A stretch of DNA of 64,000 nt, from NCBI GenBank assembly GCA_022616535.1, contig JAKEEM010000046.1, forward strand, positions 1-64,000. Reading direction: 5' to 3'. Under the pieces are notes generated by a model that was not told the DNA's origin, did no database searches, and saw nothing but the letters and a program-made list of their open reading frames with translations. The position numbers and the translations under genes were made by a program. This stretch comes from Chlorobiota bacterium. GTDB taxonomy: Bacteria; Bacteroidota; Ignavibacteria; Tepidaquicellales; OLB5. Positions 43,344 to 51,737 of this stretch are shown here, one piece after another (the stretch's first letter is position 1; every line of letters begins with the position of its first letter).

Positions 43344-43855
43344 GTGAAAATAGAAATCAAATACTTGTTCTTGCACTTGGAAACGATATAATGGGCGATG
43401 ATGCAGCGGGTCTGGAAGCCGCAAGGGAACTGAAGAAAAAATTTAAAAGAGGAATTGACTTTTTTGAAGTTTCATCGGCGGGCTTTATGCTGATTGATAT
43501 ACTCGAAGGATATAGCGAGGTGCTCATACTTGATTCGGTTTTATCCGAAAATAAAGCAGGCACGATAAGGGAGCTCTCAAAAGATGAATTTGTGCAGAAA
43601 TTCTCATCATCGCCTCACTTTGCCGGACTGCCTGAAATGATGGAGCTTGCCGGAAAGCTTGACATTAAATTTCCAAAGCAGATAAAGGCTCTTGTAATGG
43701 GAATTAACGAAACCGGCGTAATCAGGGAAGGACTGAGCCGCGAAATAAGGGAGCAAATTCCTGTTTTTGCCAAACGTGCTTCTTATATACTGAAAAGCTG
43801 GGTGAATATGGAAATATTTGCAAAAAAGATGCTTACAGGGGAGTATATAGAGTAA
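43340..43855 (+). CDS. Hydrogenase maturation protease (HyaD/HycI family)
   Basis: The 171-residue protein has the opening motif LALGNDIMGDDAAGLEAARE, where the Asp residues bind nickel, then VSSAGFMLIDILEGYSEVLI with the second acid residues and SSPHFAGLPEMMEL (metal-ligand His). This family removes the C-terminal tail of the large subunit after nickel insertion. It overlaps the mvhA stop (ATGA), so the two are translationally coupled and it most likely processes MvhA. Confidence 0.92.
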   Translation: MSENRNQILVLALGNDIMGDDAAGLEAARELKKKFKRGIDFFEVSSAGFMLIDILEGYSEVLILDSVLSENKAGTIRELSKDEFVQKFSSSPHFAGLPEMMELAGKLDIKFPKQIKALVMGINETGVIREGLSREIREQIPVFAKRASYILKSWVNMEIFAKKMLTGEYIE

Positions 43856-43861
43856 GAGGAG

Positions 43862-43888
43862 CCTTGCATTTACGCATTTTTTGCAAGG
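43862..43888. other. Hairpin between the protease gene and hypA
   Basis: CCTTGCA and TGCAAGG form a perfect 7-base stem around a 13-base loop, in the only gap of more than a few bases in the hdr-mvh-hyp series. It may be a processing or attenuation site separating structural and maturation genes. Confidence 0.4.
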
Positions 43889-43913
43889 TAATTAAAATAT
43901 TAAAGTTAAGATT

Positions 43914-44270
43914 ATGCATGAATTATCATTAGCAAAAGACATAATTGAAGCTGTTTATCAAAACGTCTCTGCAAGTGAAATTATCATCGTAAAACAGGTT
44001 GTTATTAAAGCAGGACAATTTTCCGGTGTTGTTGCGGATTCTCTTAAGTTTTCATTTGAAGCCATAACTGCAAATACCGACCTTGAAAACGCAGAGCTGA
44101 AAATTATTGAAATCCCGTTTTATATAAAATGCGGCTCATGCGGAAAAAAAACGACAAATGAATTCAGCATGATGGTTTGCGAAGAGTGCGGCTCAGCCAA
44201 TACGAAAATCATTTCGGGAACCGAGCTTGAAATTTGCGAAGTTAAATTAGAAGAAACGGAGAAAGTGTAA
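43914..44270 (+). CDS. hypA: Hydrogenase nickel insertion protein HypA
   Basis: The 118-residue protein starts MHELSLAKDIIEAVY, where His2 is the nickel ligand, and has the zinc site CGSCGKKT (near residue 73) paired with CEECGSANTK (near residue 89). HypA delivers nickel with HypB. It is full length. Its TAA overlaps the ATG of hypB (TAATG). Confidence 0.94.
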   Translation: MHELSLAKDIIEAVYQNVSASEIIIVKQVVIKAGQFSGVVADSLKFSFEAITANTDLENAELKIIEIPFYIKCGSCGKKTTNEFSMMVCEECGSANTKIISGTELEICEVKLEETEKV

Positions 44271-44919
44271 TGAAAGTAATAACAATTGAAAGAAAGGTTT
44301 TGCAGAAGAACGATGAGATTGCGTCCAAGAACAGGGAGCTGTTTAAGCAGAGAAATATATTTGCTATAAATCTCGTAAGCTCTCCCGGCTCCGGCAAAAC
44401 GAGTCTTTTGAAAAAACAATTGAGCGGTTAAAGGATAAAGTAAAATTTGCAGTAATTGAAGGCGACGTTCAAACCGATATTGATGCCAAAAGGGTGTCTA
44501 ATTATAATGTTCCCGTTGTGCAGATTATCACAAACGGCTCGTGCCATCTTGAAGCTAATCTTATAAAAGACGCGCTTGAAAACTTTGAGTTAAACGGAAC
44601 AAACCTGCTGATAATTGAAAACGTAGGCAACCTTGTATGTCCCGCAGGATATGACTTAGGCGAAGATTTGAAGGTGGTTATAATAAGCGTTACCGAAGGC
44701 GACGATAAACCGCTTAAATACCCAAAGATGTTTATTAATTCAAAAGTTCTTGTTATAAATAAAATTGATTTGCTCCCTTTTGTTAACTGCAGTATTGAAA
44801 CTCTGAAAGCAAATGCCCTTAAAGTAAATCCCGGTCTTAAGATTTTTGAAACTTCCTGCACTAAGGGAGAGGGAATAGCCGAGTGGTGCGGCTGGCTTGA
44901 GGATAATATCATAAAGTAA
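44270..44919 (+). pseudogene. hypB: Hydrogenase nickel incorporation GTPase HypB, broken by a one-base shift
   Basis: The first frame gives MKVITIERKVLQKNDEIASK...FAINLVSSPGSGKTSLLKKQ and then stops at 44429. From about 44410 the -1 frame continues EKTIERLKDKVKFAVIEGDV, NYNVPVVQIITNGSCHLEA, LLIIENVGNLVCPAGYDLGE, VINKIDLLPFVNCSIETLKA to 44919. The join is TTGAAAAAAC where TTGGAAAAAAC would keep one frame (SLLEKTIERL). All GTPase motifs (GSGKT, D of EGDV, NKIDL) and the metal Cys are present across the two pieces, total about 216 residues. Sequence error and real frameshift are both possible. Confidence 0.85.
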
Positions 44920-44921
44920 CA

Positions 44922-47183
44922 TTGAGACAAAGAGCAAAAATAACAATCAAAGGCGCGGTTCAGGGCGTGGGATTCAGGCCGTTTGTTTACAGACTCGCAA
45001 CAGAGTTTGGAATAAAAGGGTGGATAATCAATTCATCACAAGGAGTTTTTATTGATGCCGAAGCCGAGGAACAGTACCTAACCAGCTTTGTTCAAAAGCT
45101 TAAGACCGATAAGCCAAAGAATGCATTTATACAAAGCTTTGAGCACGCATATTTTGACTGCAACGGCTATAATGATTTTGAAATACGAAAAAGAGATGAT
45201 GAAGGCAGTAAAACCGCTTTTGTAGTGCCGGATATTTCAACTTGCGATGACTGTTTGAATGAAATTTTCGACCCAGGCAATAGAAGATATCTATACCCGT
45301 TTACAAACTGCACGAATTGCGGGCCGAGATTTTCTATTATATGTGATTTGCCGTATGACCGCGCAAATACTACAATGGCTGAATTTGAAATGTGCGAGGA
45401 CTGCAAAGCCGAATACACAAACCCGCTTGACAGGAGGTTTCACGCTGAGCCGACCGCCTGTCCCGTATGCGGTCCAAAAGTTGCATTATGGAATGAAAAA
45501 GGAACAACAATTTATCAGAAGCACGAAGCTATTAAAAAAGCAGCGGAGTTTATCAAATCCGGAAAGATAGCTGCATTAAAAGGAATAGGCGGTTTTCAGC
45601 TATTAGCAGATGCCAGGAATGATGAAATAATCAAAGAACTAAGGAAAAGAAAAAGAAGAAGCGAAAAACCGTTTGCGGTGATGTTTCCAAGTATCGAAGA
45701 CGTTAAAAATGAATGCGAGTTAAGTATGCTTGAAGAAAGTTTATTAAGCTCGATTGAATCGCCCATAGTTTTACTGAAAAGAAGGAAGAGAATTAAATCC
45801 TCTGTGTCACCCGAAACCGCTATTGGGAATCCTTATTTGGGTGTGATGCTGCCGTATTCACCATTGCACCATATTTTAATGAGGGAGCTTGGTATTCCGA
45901 TTATTGCAACCAGCGGAAATATTTCCGAGGAGCCGATTTGTATCGATGAATATGAAGCATTAAAAAAGCTCAAGGGAATTGCGGACTACTATCTGGTTCA
46001 CAACAGAAAAATTCTAAGGCACGTGGATGATTCAATTGCGCGCATTGCAGGCAGCAGGAAAATGATTATCCGCTGAGCAAGGGGTTATGCTTCCTTGCCC
46101 GTTGTTTTAGGTGTGGTAAATGAATCCGTTTTAGCCGTTGGCGCCCACTTGAAAAACACAATTGCCGTAAATAAGAACAACAACGTTTTCATCAGCCAGC
46201 ACATAGGTGACTTGGAAAATATTGAATCCATAAATGCCTTTAAAAAAGTTACAAATGACCTGCAGAGCTTTTATGAAATTAAGCCCAAAAAAATCATTTG
46301 CGACCTGCATCCCGATTACATTTCAACAAAGTTTGCTAAGGAGTCCGATAAGAAAGTTATTCAGATTCAGCATCATTATGCGCACGTTCTTTCGTGCATG
46401 GCGGAAAATAATATTGATGGTGAGGTGCTCGGAGTTTCGTGGGACGGAACGGGATACGGAACTGATGGAACCATCTGGGGCGGTGAGTTTATAATTCCAA
46501 AGGGGGGTGATTTTAAGCGTGCAGCACATTTAAAAACGTTTCACCTGCCGGGAGGTGAAAAAGTTATTTATGATGTTTGGCGAATCGGATTTGCTCTATT
46601 ATATGAAGTTTTTGGGAATGAGGTTTTTGCTTTAGAAAACGTGAAATTTATTAAGAAACCCGAATCGAAGCTGATTAAGCAAATGCTCGAAAAGAACATT
46701 AATTCACCTTTGACTACAAGCATGGGCAGGCTTTTTGATGGAATCGCTGCAATTACTGGTATCAAACAGGATGTAAGCTTTGAGGCACAGGCAGCTATGG
46801 AATTGGAATTTGCAGCGGGAGAACTGAATTCAGATGATTGTTATGATTTCGAAATTGATGAAATTTCAACCGGAACTTTTGTGATAAATTGGCATAAATT
46901 AATAACGGATATAGTTAGTGATTTAGAGAACAATGTTCCCCAAAATTTGATTTCGGTGAAATTTCACAACACACTTGCTGAGGTAATTGTAAAGATTGCA
47001 GATAAAATAGAGTTAGAAAAAGTTTTGCTGACGGGCGGCTGTTTTCAGAATAAATATTTGCTTGAAAGAGCAATTAAAAGGTTGAAGCAAGAAAATTATA
47101 AAGTTTACTGGCACCAGAGAGTCCCAACAAATGACGGGGGTATTTCCCTGGGGCAGATTAAATATACAGCTTATTTAAAATAA
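44922..47183 (+). pseudogene. hypF: Carbamoyltransferase HypF, interrupted by an in-frame TGA
   Basis: One frame runs from TTG at 44922 to 47183 with a single TGA at 46074-46076. The first part holds the acylphosphatase domain (GAVQGVGFRPFVYRLATEFG), two zinc fingers (CDDCLNEIFDPGN; NCTNCGPRFS; CEDCKAEY; CPVCGP) and the YrdC domain. The second holds the Kae1-like carbamoyltransferase part (CDLHPDYISTKFA; QIQHHYAHVLSCMAE; LLTGGCFQNKYLLERAIKR). The stop replaces the first or second Arg of the family motif RRARGYAP, here R-stop-ARGYASLPV; CGA to TGA would explain it. Without readthrough, cyanide ligand synthesis would fail. Confidence 0.85.
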
Positions 47184-47184
47184 T

Positions 47185-47445
47185 ATGTGCTTAGCGGTTC
47201 CGGGAAAAATAATAAGCATAGATGATTCAAAAGGCGAACTTATGAGAGTTGGCAAGGTAAACTTTGGGGGAATTGTAAAAGAAGTTAACCTTGCTTATGT
47301 TCCTAACGCCAAAGTTGATGATTATGTAATAGTTCATGTTAGCTTTGCTTTGAATACAATTGATGAAAAAGAAGCAGTGAAGGTTTTTGAGTATCTTAAG
47401 GAGATGGATTCACTGGAATTAAGCGATGAAGGTGATAATAAATGA
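47185..47445 (+). CDS. hypC: Hydrogenase assembly chaperone HypC
   Basis: The 86-residue protein has the invariant start [20 protein letters not shown], with Cys2 as the Fe ligand, and [39 protein letters not shown]. HypC carries the Fe(CN)2CO unit with HypD to the large-subunit precursor. Its TGA overlaps the hypD ATG. Confidence 0.94.
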   Translation: MCLAVPGKIISIDDSKGELMRVGKVNFGGIVKEVNLAYVPNAKVDDYVIVHVSFALNTIDEKEAVKVFEYLKEMDSLELSDEGDNK

Positions 47446-48527
47446 AATATATAAATGAATACAGAACCGAAGAAGCTGCACACAGGTATTCACGCCTTAT
47501 AAAGGAAAGCACCACTCAAAACTGGAATATAATGGAAGTATGCGGGGGGCAGACTCACGCAATTGTAAAATTCGGCATTGACGAGCTTTTGCCGAAGGAA
47601 ATCAACCTTATTCATGGACCTGGCTGCCCCGTTTGCGTTACATCACTTGAGCTGATTGATAAGTCAATCGAAATTGCTTCGAAAGAAAACGTAATATTTT
47701 GTTCCTTCGGCGATATGCTTCGGGCTCCAGGCTCAAATAAGGATTTGTTTCAGGTTAAGGCGGATGGCGGCGATGTAAGGATTTTGTATTCACCGCTTGA
47801 TTCCGTTAAAATCGCAAAAGAAAATCCAAACAAAGAAGTAGTTTTTTTTGCGGTTGGATTTGAGACAACGGCACCGGCAAACGCTATGGCTGTCTATCAG
47901 GCGAAACAGCTGGGCTTAAAGAATTTTTCACTGCTTGTTTCGCATGTTTTAGTTCCCCCGGCAATGGAAGCTATACTTTCCTCAAAAAGCAGCCGTGTTC
48001 AGGGATTTCTAGCCGCAGGGCATGTATGCACAGTTATGGGTTATAATGAATATTACCCGATTGCCGAAAAATATAAGGTACCGATTGTAGTAACAGGTTT
48101 TGAGCCGCTTGACATACTGCAGGGAATCTATATGTGCGTTAAGCAGCTTGAGGAGAGAAGAGCGGAGGTTGAAAACCAGTATGCCCGCTCAGTGCGCAGA
48201 GAAGGCAATCAAAAAGCACAGGAATTAATTAATAAAGTCTTCAAAATCGGCACAAGGAAGTGGCGCGGAATCGGCGAGATTCCGGACAGCGGGCTGGAAC
48301 TGCAGAACGAGTACTCCGATTATGACGCATCATTAAAATTCGGCCTTGCTGAAATGTGTGTTGAGGAACCGAAGCAGTGTATCAGCGGGCTTATTCTGCA
48401 GGGCTTAAAAAAACCGTTTGAATGCAGTGTATTTGGAAGCGGGTGCACACCTGAACACCCGCTCGGAGCAACAATGGTTTCGTCCGAAGGAGCGTGTGCC
48501 GCTTATTACAGATACAGAAAGAATTAA
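47442..48527 (+). CDS. hypD: Hydrogenase maturation protein HypD
   Basis: The 361-residue protein has the signature [80 protein letters not shown] and, at the end, [20 protein letters not shown]. These include the Fe-binding Cys and the [4Fe-4S] cysteines. HypD is the scaffold for Fe(CN)2CO. Complete length; the next gene (hypE) starts two bases later. Confidence 0.95.
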   Translation: MKYINEYRTEEAAHRYSRLIKESTTQNWNIMEVCGGQTHAIVKFGIDELLPKEINLIHGPGCPVCVTSLELIDKSIEIASKENVIFCSFGDMLRAPGSNKDLFQVKADGGDVRILYSPLDSVKIAKENPNKEVVFFAVGFETTAPANAMAVYQAKQLGLKNFSLLVSHVLVPPAMEAILSSKSSRVQGFLAAGHVCTVMGYNEYYPIAEKYKVPIVVTGFEPLDILQGIYMCVKQLEERRAEVENQYARSVRREGNQKAQELINKVFKIGTRKWRGIGEIPDSGLELQNEYSDYDASLKFGLAEMCVEEPKQCISGLILQGLKKPFECSVFGSGCTPEHPLGATMVSSEGACAAYYRYRKN

Positions 48528-48529
48528 CA

Positions 48530-49579
48530 ATGAATAAGGAATTTAAACTAACTTGCCCAATACCGATTAATGAATACCCCAAAGTAATGCTTGCTCACGG
48601 CGGGGGAGGCAAGCTGATGCACTAGCTTATAGAAAAAATGTTTACAAAGGCATTTGGCAATGAGCTGCTTGCTCAAAATCACGATTCAACCTTAATTAAT
48701 CTGCCAAACAATAAAATAGCTTTCACTACGGATTCTTATGTTGTAAAACCGATATTTTTTTCGGGAAGCGATATCGGTTCGCTTGCTGTTAATGGAACGG
48801 TTAACGACCTTTCTATGAGCGGAGCGAAGCCGCTGTATTTAAGTCTTGGCTTTATTATAGAAGAGGGTTTTGCTATGGAAGATTTATGGAAAGTGGTTCA
48901 AAGCATCAGCGAATCGGCTAAAAAATCCGGGGTAAAAATTGTTACAGGCGATACGAAAGTCGTTGATAAAGGCAAGGGCGACGGTATTTTTATCAATACA
49001 TCAGGTGTTGGAGTTATTGAACATAAGCTTAACATATCACCCGCAAACATACAGAAAGACGATGTGATTATATTAAACGGCGATATAGGCAGGCACGGGA
49101 TTGCAATTATGGCAGAGCGCGAGGGGCTTGAGTTTGAGCATGCAATTGAAAGCGACTCTGCACCCTTGAACGGGATTGTTCAAAAAATTCTGGATGCAGG
49201 GATTGATATTCACTGTATGCGCGATTTAACACGCGGGGGACTTTCAAGCGCGCTAAATGAGCTGGCTGATTCCTCAAAAAGCGAGATTTTAATTGATGAA
49301 AACTCAGTTCCCGCTAGAGAAGATGTGAAGGGTGCGTGTGAAATTCTTGGTTTCGACCCGCTTTATGCAGCAAACGAAGGAAAGTTTATAGTTTTTGTGA
49401 ATCCTAAAGATGCCACGCAGTGTTTATCGATAATGAAAACTCACCCGCTCGGAAAAGATTCAGCAGTAATCGGTGAAGTGACAGGCGGAAATGAAACTAT
49501 TGTTAAGCTAAGGAGCAAAATAGGCACAACGAGAATTCTCGATATGCTTAGCGGCGAGCAGCTTCCGAGGATTTGCTGA
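48530..49579 (+). pseudogene. hypE: Hydrogenase maturation protein HypE, interrupted by an in-frame TAG
   Basis: Reading from ATG at 48530: [31 protein letters not shown], then TAG at 48623-48625, then [20 protein letters not shown] onwards in the same frame to 49579. Homologues read HGGGGxLMHQLI, so CAG to TAG would explain the stop at codon 32. The rest is intact, including [35 protein letters not shown], and the C-terminal PRIC whose Cys receives the cyano group from HypF. A restart at ATG 48638 would lose the essential GGGG nucleotide loop, so it would not be active. Confidence 0.85.
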
Positions 49580-49682
49580 ATTCTATTTAAAATTACCCCT
49601 ATAAAAATAATTTTTACAATCTCTTTTCTGAATATGCTCAATTACATTTCTTTGCATTGATTTTATAATTAATTTGTGACTA

Positions 49683-50390
49683 TTGGAAACATCAATTCTA
49701 AAAAAAGTCTATATATTTTCAGGCTTAAGTGAAGAAGAGCTTGAAGATGTTCAGAAAATTACCCGAACAAAGACCTTTAATAAGGGTGATATCATCTTTT
49801 TCGATACAGAGCCGTATTTGGGATTCTATATCACAGTAAGCGGATTAGTGAAAATTTACAAAATTTCAAAAGACGGGCGCGAACACATTCTGCACTTAAT
49901 AAATCCATACAATACATTTGCAGAGGTGCCGCTGTTTGAAAACTTCGGTGAAATCCGGGAAGATGCGTTCCGCTACCCGGCAAACGCAATGGCGCTGGAG
50001 GACCAGACAAAGGTGGTATTAATTCCCGCCCGACCATTTACCGAGCTTCTTGCAGAAAACAGCAGAATATCTTTAAAAATGCTATCGGGCTTTGCCAAAA
50101 GACTTCGTCACCTAAACAGGCATATCGAAGAAATCACGCTTAAAGATGTCACTAAAAGAGTGGCTAATTTTGTTTTATCAGAATATATAAATAAACGAAA
50201 AACCAAACTGGATTCAACACATTCGATCAGGTTAAATATAAGCAAAAACGACCTTGCATCTTATCTTGGAACAATACTCGAAACCCTTTCCCGCACATTT
50301 AAAAAGCTTCAAGAGGAAGGCATTATATTGGTTGAAGGAAGAACCATATTAATCAAAGACTTCGAAAAACTCAAAGAAACCGCTTCGTAA
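49683..50390 (+). CDS. Crp/Fnr family transcriptional regulator without cysteines
   Basis: The 235-residue protein starts at TTG (ETSILKKVYIFSGLSEEEL), has a cyclic-nucleotide-binding-type beta barrel (FNKGDIIFFDTEPYLGFYIT; VSGLVKIYKISKDGREHILH) and a C-terminal winged helix (RLNISKNDLASYLGTILETL; SRTFKKLQEEGIILVEGRTI). The recognition helix ETLSRTF has the E-x-x-S-R of FNR/DNR regulators. The protein has no cysteine, so it cannot hold an FNR-type cluster; a DNR/NnrR-like NO sensor is possible. It sits just upstream of ric and nos, where a matching operator lies. Confidence 0.9.
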   Translation: METSILKKVYIFSGLSEEELEDVQKITRTKTFNKGDIIFFDTEPYLGFYITVSGLVKIYKISKDGREHILHLINPYNTFAEVPLFENFGEIREDAFRYPANAMALEDQTKVVLIPARPFTELLAENSRISLKMLSGFAKRLRHLNRHIEEITLKDVTKRVANFVLSEYINKRKTKLDSTHSIRLNISKNDLASYLGTILETLSRTFKKLQEEGIILVEGRTILIKDFEKLKETAS

Positions 50391-50441
50391 TACTCTTAAT
50401 TTTATTCATCAAAACGCTGTTTTCTGCTTATATTTTAGCTT

Positions 50442-50491
50442 TTTGACTTAAGTCAAAGGGTTAGATATAACTGTTTGGTAATTTTGTATCA
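50442..50491 (+). promoter_or_regulatory. Crp/Fnr-type operator and promoter of the ric-nos genes
   Basis: The perfect palindrome TTTGACTTAAGTCAAA (50442-50457) is followed by 21 bases and TAATTTTG (50479-50486). A start near 50491 puts the operator at -41.5. The half site TTGAC agrees with the E-x-x-S-R recognition helix of the adjacent regulator. Confidence 0.7.
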
Positions 50492-50516
50492 GCAATAAAA
50501 AGGAGATAATTTTAAT

Positions 50517-51242
50517 ATGCTGGTACAAAAAGAAAGCAAAATCGGAGAAATTGTTTCTCAAAACTTTCAAACGGCAAAAGTACTTGATAACTTTGGGATT
50601 GATTTCTGCTGCGGAGGGAAAAAAACCCTTGGCGATGCCTGCCGCGAAAAAGGGGTTAATCCTGAGTTTGTAGTAAGTGAGATTTCAAGGATTCAGGATT
50701 CCAACGGCTCAGCAGCCCGTTTTGACAGCTGGGATGTTGACTTTCTTATAGATTTTATCGTTAACAATCACCACTCTTACGTGCTGAGCTCAATACCTAC
50801 AATTGAGCATCATCTGCAAAAAGTAATTTCAGCTCATGGTGAAAGGTATCCTGAACTCGCAAAAATTGACGAGGCATTCTCGGATTTGAAAGAAGAGCTT
50901 CTAACTCATATGGCAAAGGAGGAAAAAATGCTCTTCCCATACGTAAAGAAAATGCACATTGCATATAAAAATACTCTTCCTCCTTTCGGAACAATCTCGA
51001 GCCCGATTAAACTAATGGAAAGCGAACATGAGAAAGCCGGGAAGTTTATGGAATCTATTAATCAGCTCGCAAACAGTTACTTCCCCCCCGTGGATGCCTG
51101 TACTACTTTCAGGGTATTGTATGAAGAACTCAAAGAATTCGAAAGAGACCTCCGTATACACATTCATCTTGAAAATAATATTCTGTTTCCGAAATCTGCA
51201 ATTCTTGAAAAAGAGTTAAGCAAAACATATAATATTCTTTAA
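50517..51242 (+). CDS. ric: Di-iron iron-sulfur cluster repair protein (Ric/YtfE/ScdA)
   Basis: The 241-residue protein has the ScdA N-terminal domain (KVLDNFGIDFCCGGKKTLGD) and a hemerythrin-like four-helix part with IVNNHHSYVLSSIPTIEHH, HGERYPELAKIDEAFSD, LLTHMAKEEKMLFPYVKK, LMESEHEKAGKFMES and IHIHLENNILFPKS, whose His and Glu bind the di-iron centre. Ric repairs clusters damaged by NO or oxidants. It is the first gene behind the operator and is followed by the cytochrome c and nosZ, so defence against NO is coregulated with N2O reduction. A GGAGATAA ribosome site precedes the ATG. Confidence 0.93.
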   Translation: MLVQKESKIGEIVSQNFQTAKVLDNFGIDFCCGGKKTLGDACREKGVNPEFVVSEISRIQDSNGSAARFDSWDVDFLIDFIVNNHHSYVLSSIPTIEHHLQKVISAHGERYPELAKIDEAFSDLKEELLTHMAKEEKMLFPYVKKMHIAYKNTLPPFGTISSPIKLMESEHEKAGKFMESINQLANSYFPPVDACTTFRVLYEELKEFERDLRIHIHLENNILFPKSAILEKELSKTYNIL

Positions 51243-51277
51243 TAAAATTACATAATTAAATGAAAGGTATAATATAA

Positions 51278-51721
51278 ATGAACACTAAAAATAAATCACT
51301 TTTAAAAATTGCAATAGCAGTTTTTTCCCTTATGTTATTTGTGATAAGCATCAACGGATGCGGAGAAAAGGATGAGTTTGGCGTAGGTCCGGTAAAAGAT
51401 GAAATGAAGCTTGCTCCGATTGATAATAATCTCGTTGCCAAGGGAAAACAGATTTTCGATGTAAAATGCGTATCGTGCCACAAATTTGATACACGGCTTG
51501 TTGGTCCTCCGCTTAAAGACGTAACTAAAAGGAGAAGACCTGAGTGGATTATGAACCAGATTTTAAATCCAACCGAAATGACAATGAAAGACCCAATTGC
51601 AAAACAGTTATTTGCACAGTATTTGGTACAAATGACTTTCCAGGATGTAACACACGATGATGCAAGAGCAATTTTAGAGTATTTCAGAGCGGTAGATAAC
51701 AATCAAATCACCGCTCAATAA
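51278..51721 (+). CDS. Monohaem cytochrome c lipoprotein of the nos cluster
   Basis: The 147-residue protein has a lipoprotein signal ending ISINGC (Cys about residue 28), the haem site FDVKCVSCHKFDTRLVGPPL near residue 65, and Met candidates for the second axial ligand (PTEMTMKDP). It should be a periplasm-facing electron carrier anchored in the membrane. Clade II nos clusters often have such a cytochrome before nosZ. The nosZ ATG follows 16 bases after its stop, with AAGGAG between. Confidence 0.88.
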   Translation: MNTKNKSLLKIAIAVFSLMLFVISINGCGEKDEFGVGPVKDEMKLAPIDNNLVAKGKQIFDVKCVSCHKFDTRLVGPPLKDVTKRRRPEWIMNQILNPTEMTMKDPIAKQLFAQYLVQMTFQDVTHDDARAILEYFRAVDNNQITAQ

Positions 51722-51737
51722 AAAGGAGCAATAAATA

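Noticed and set aside
46074-46076. TGA in hypF as selenocysteine
   Set aside because: The position corresponds to an Arg in the RRARGYA motif, and no SECIS-like hairpin follows.
11998-49579. Stop codon reassignment
   Set aside because: TAA, TGA and TAG each interrupt one gene, while all three serve as normal stops elsewhere in the window.
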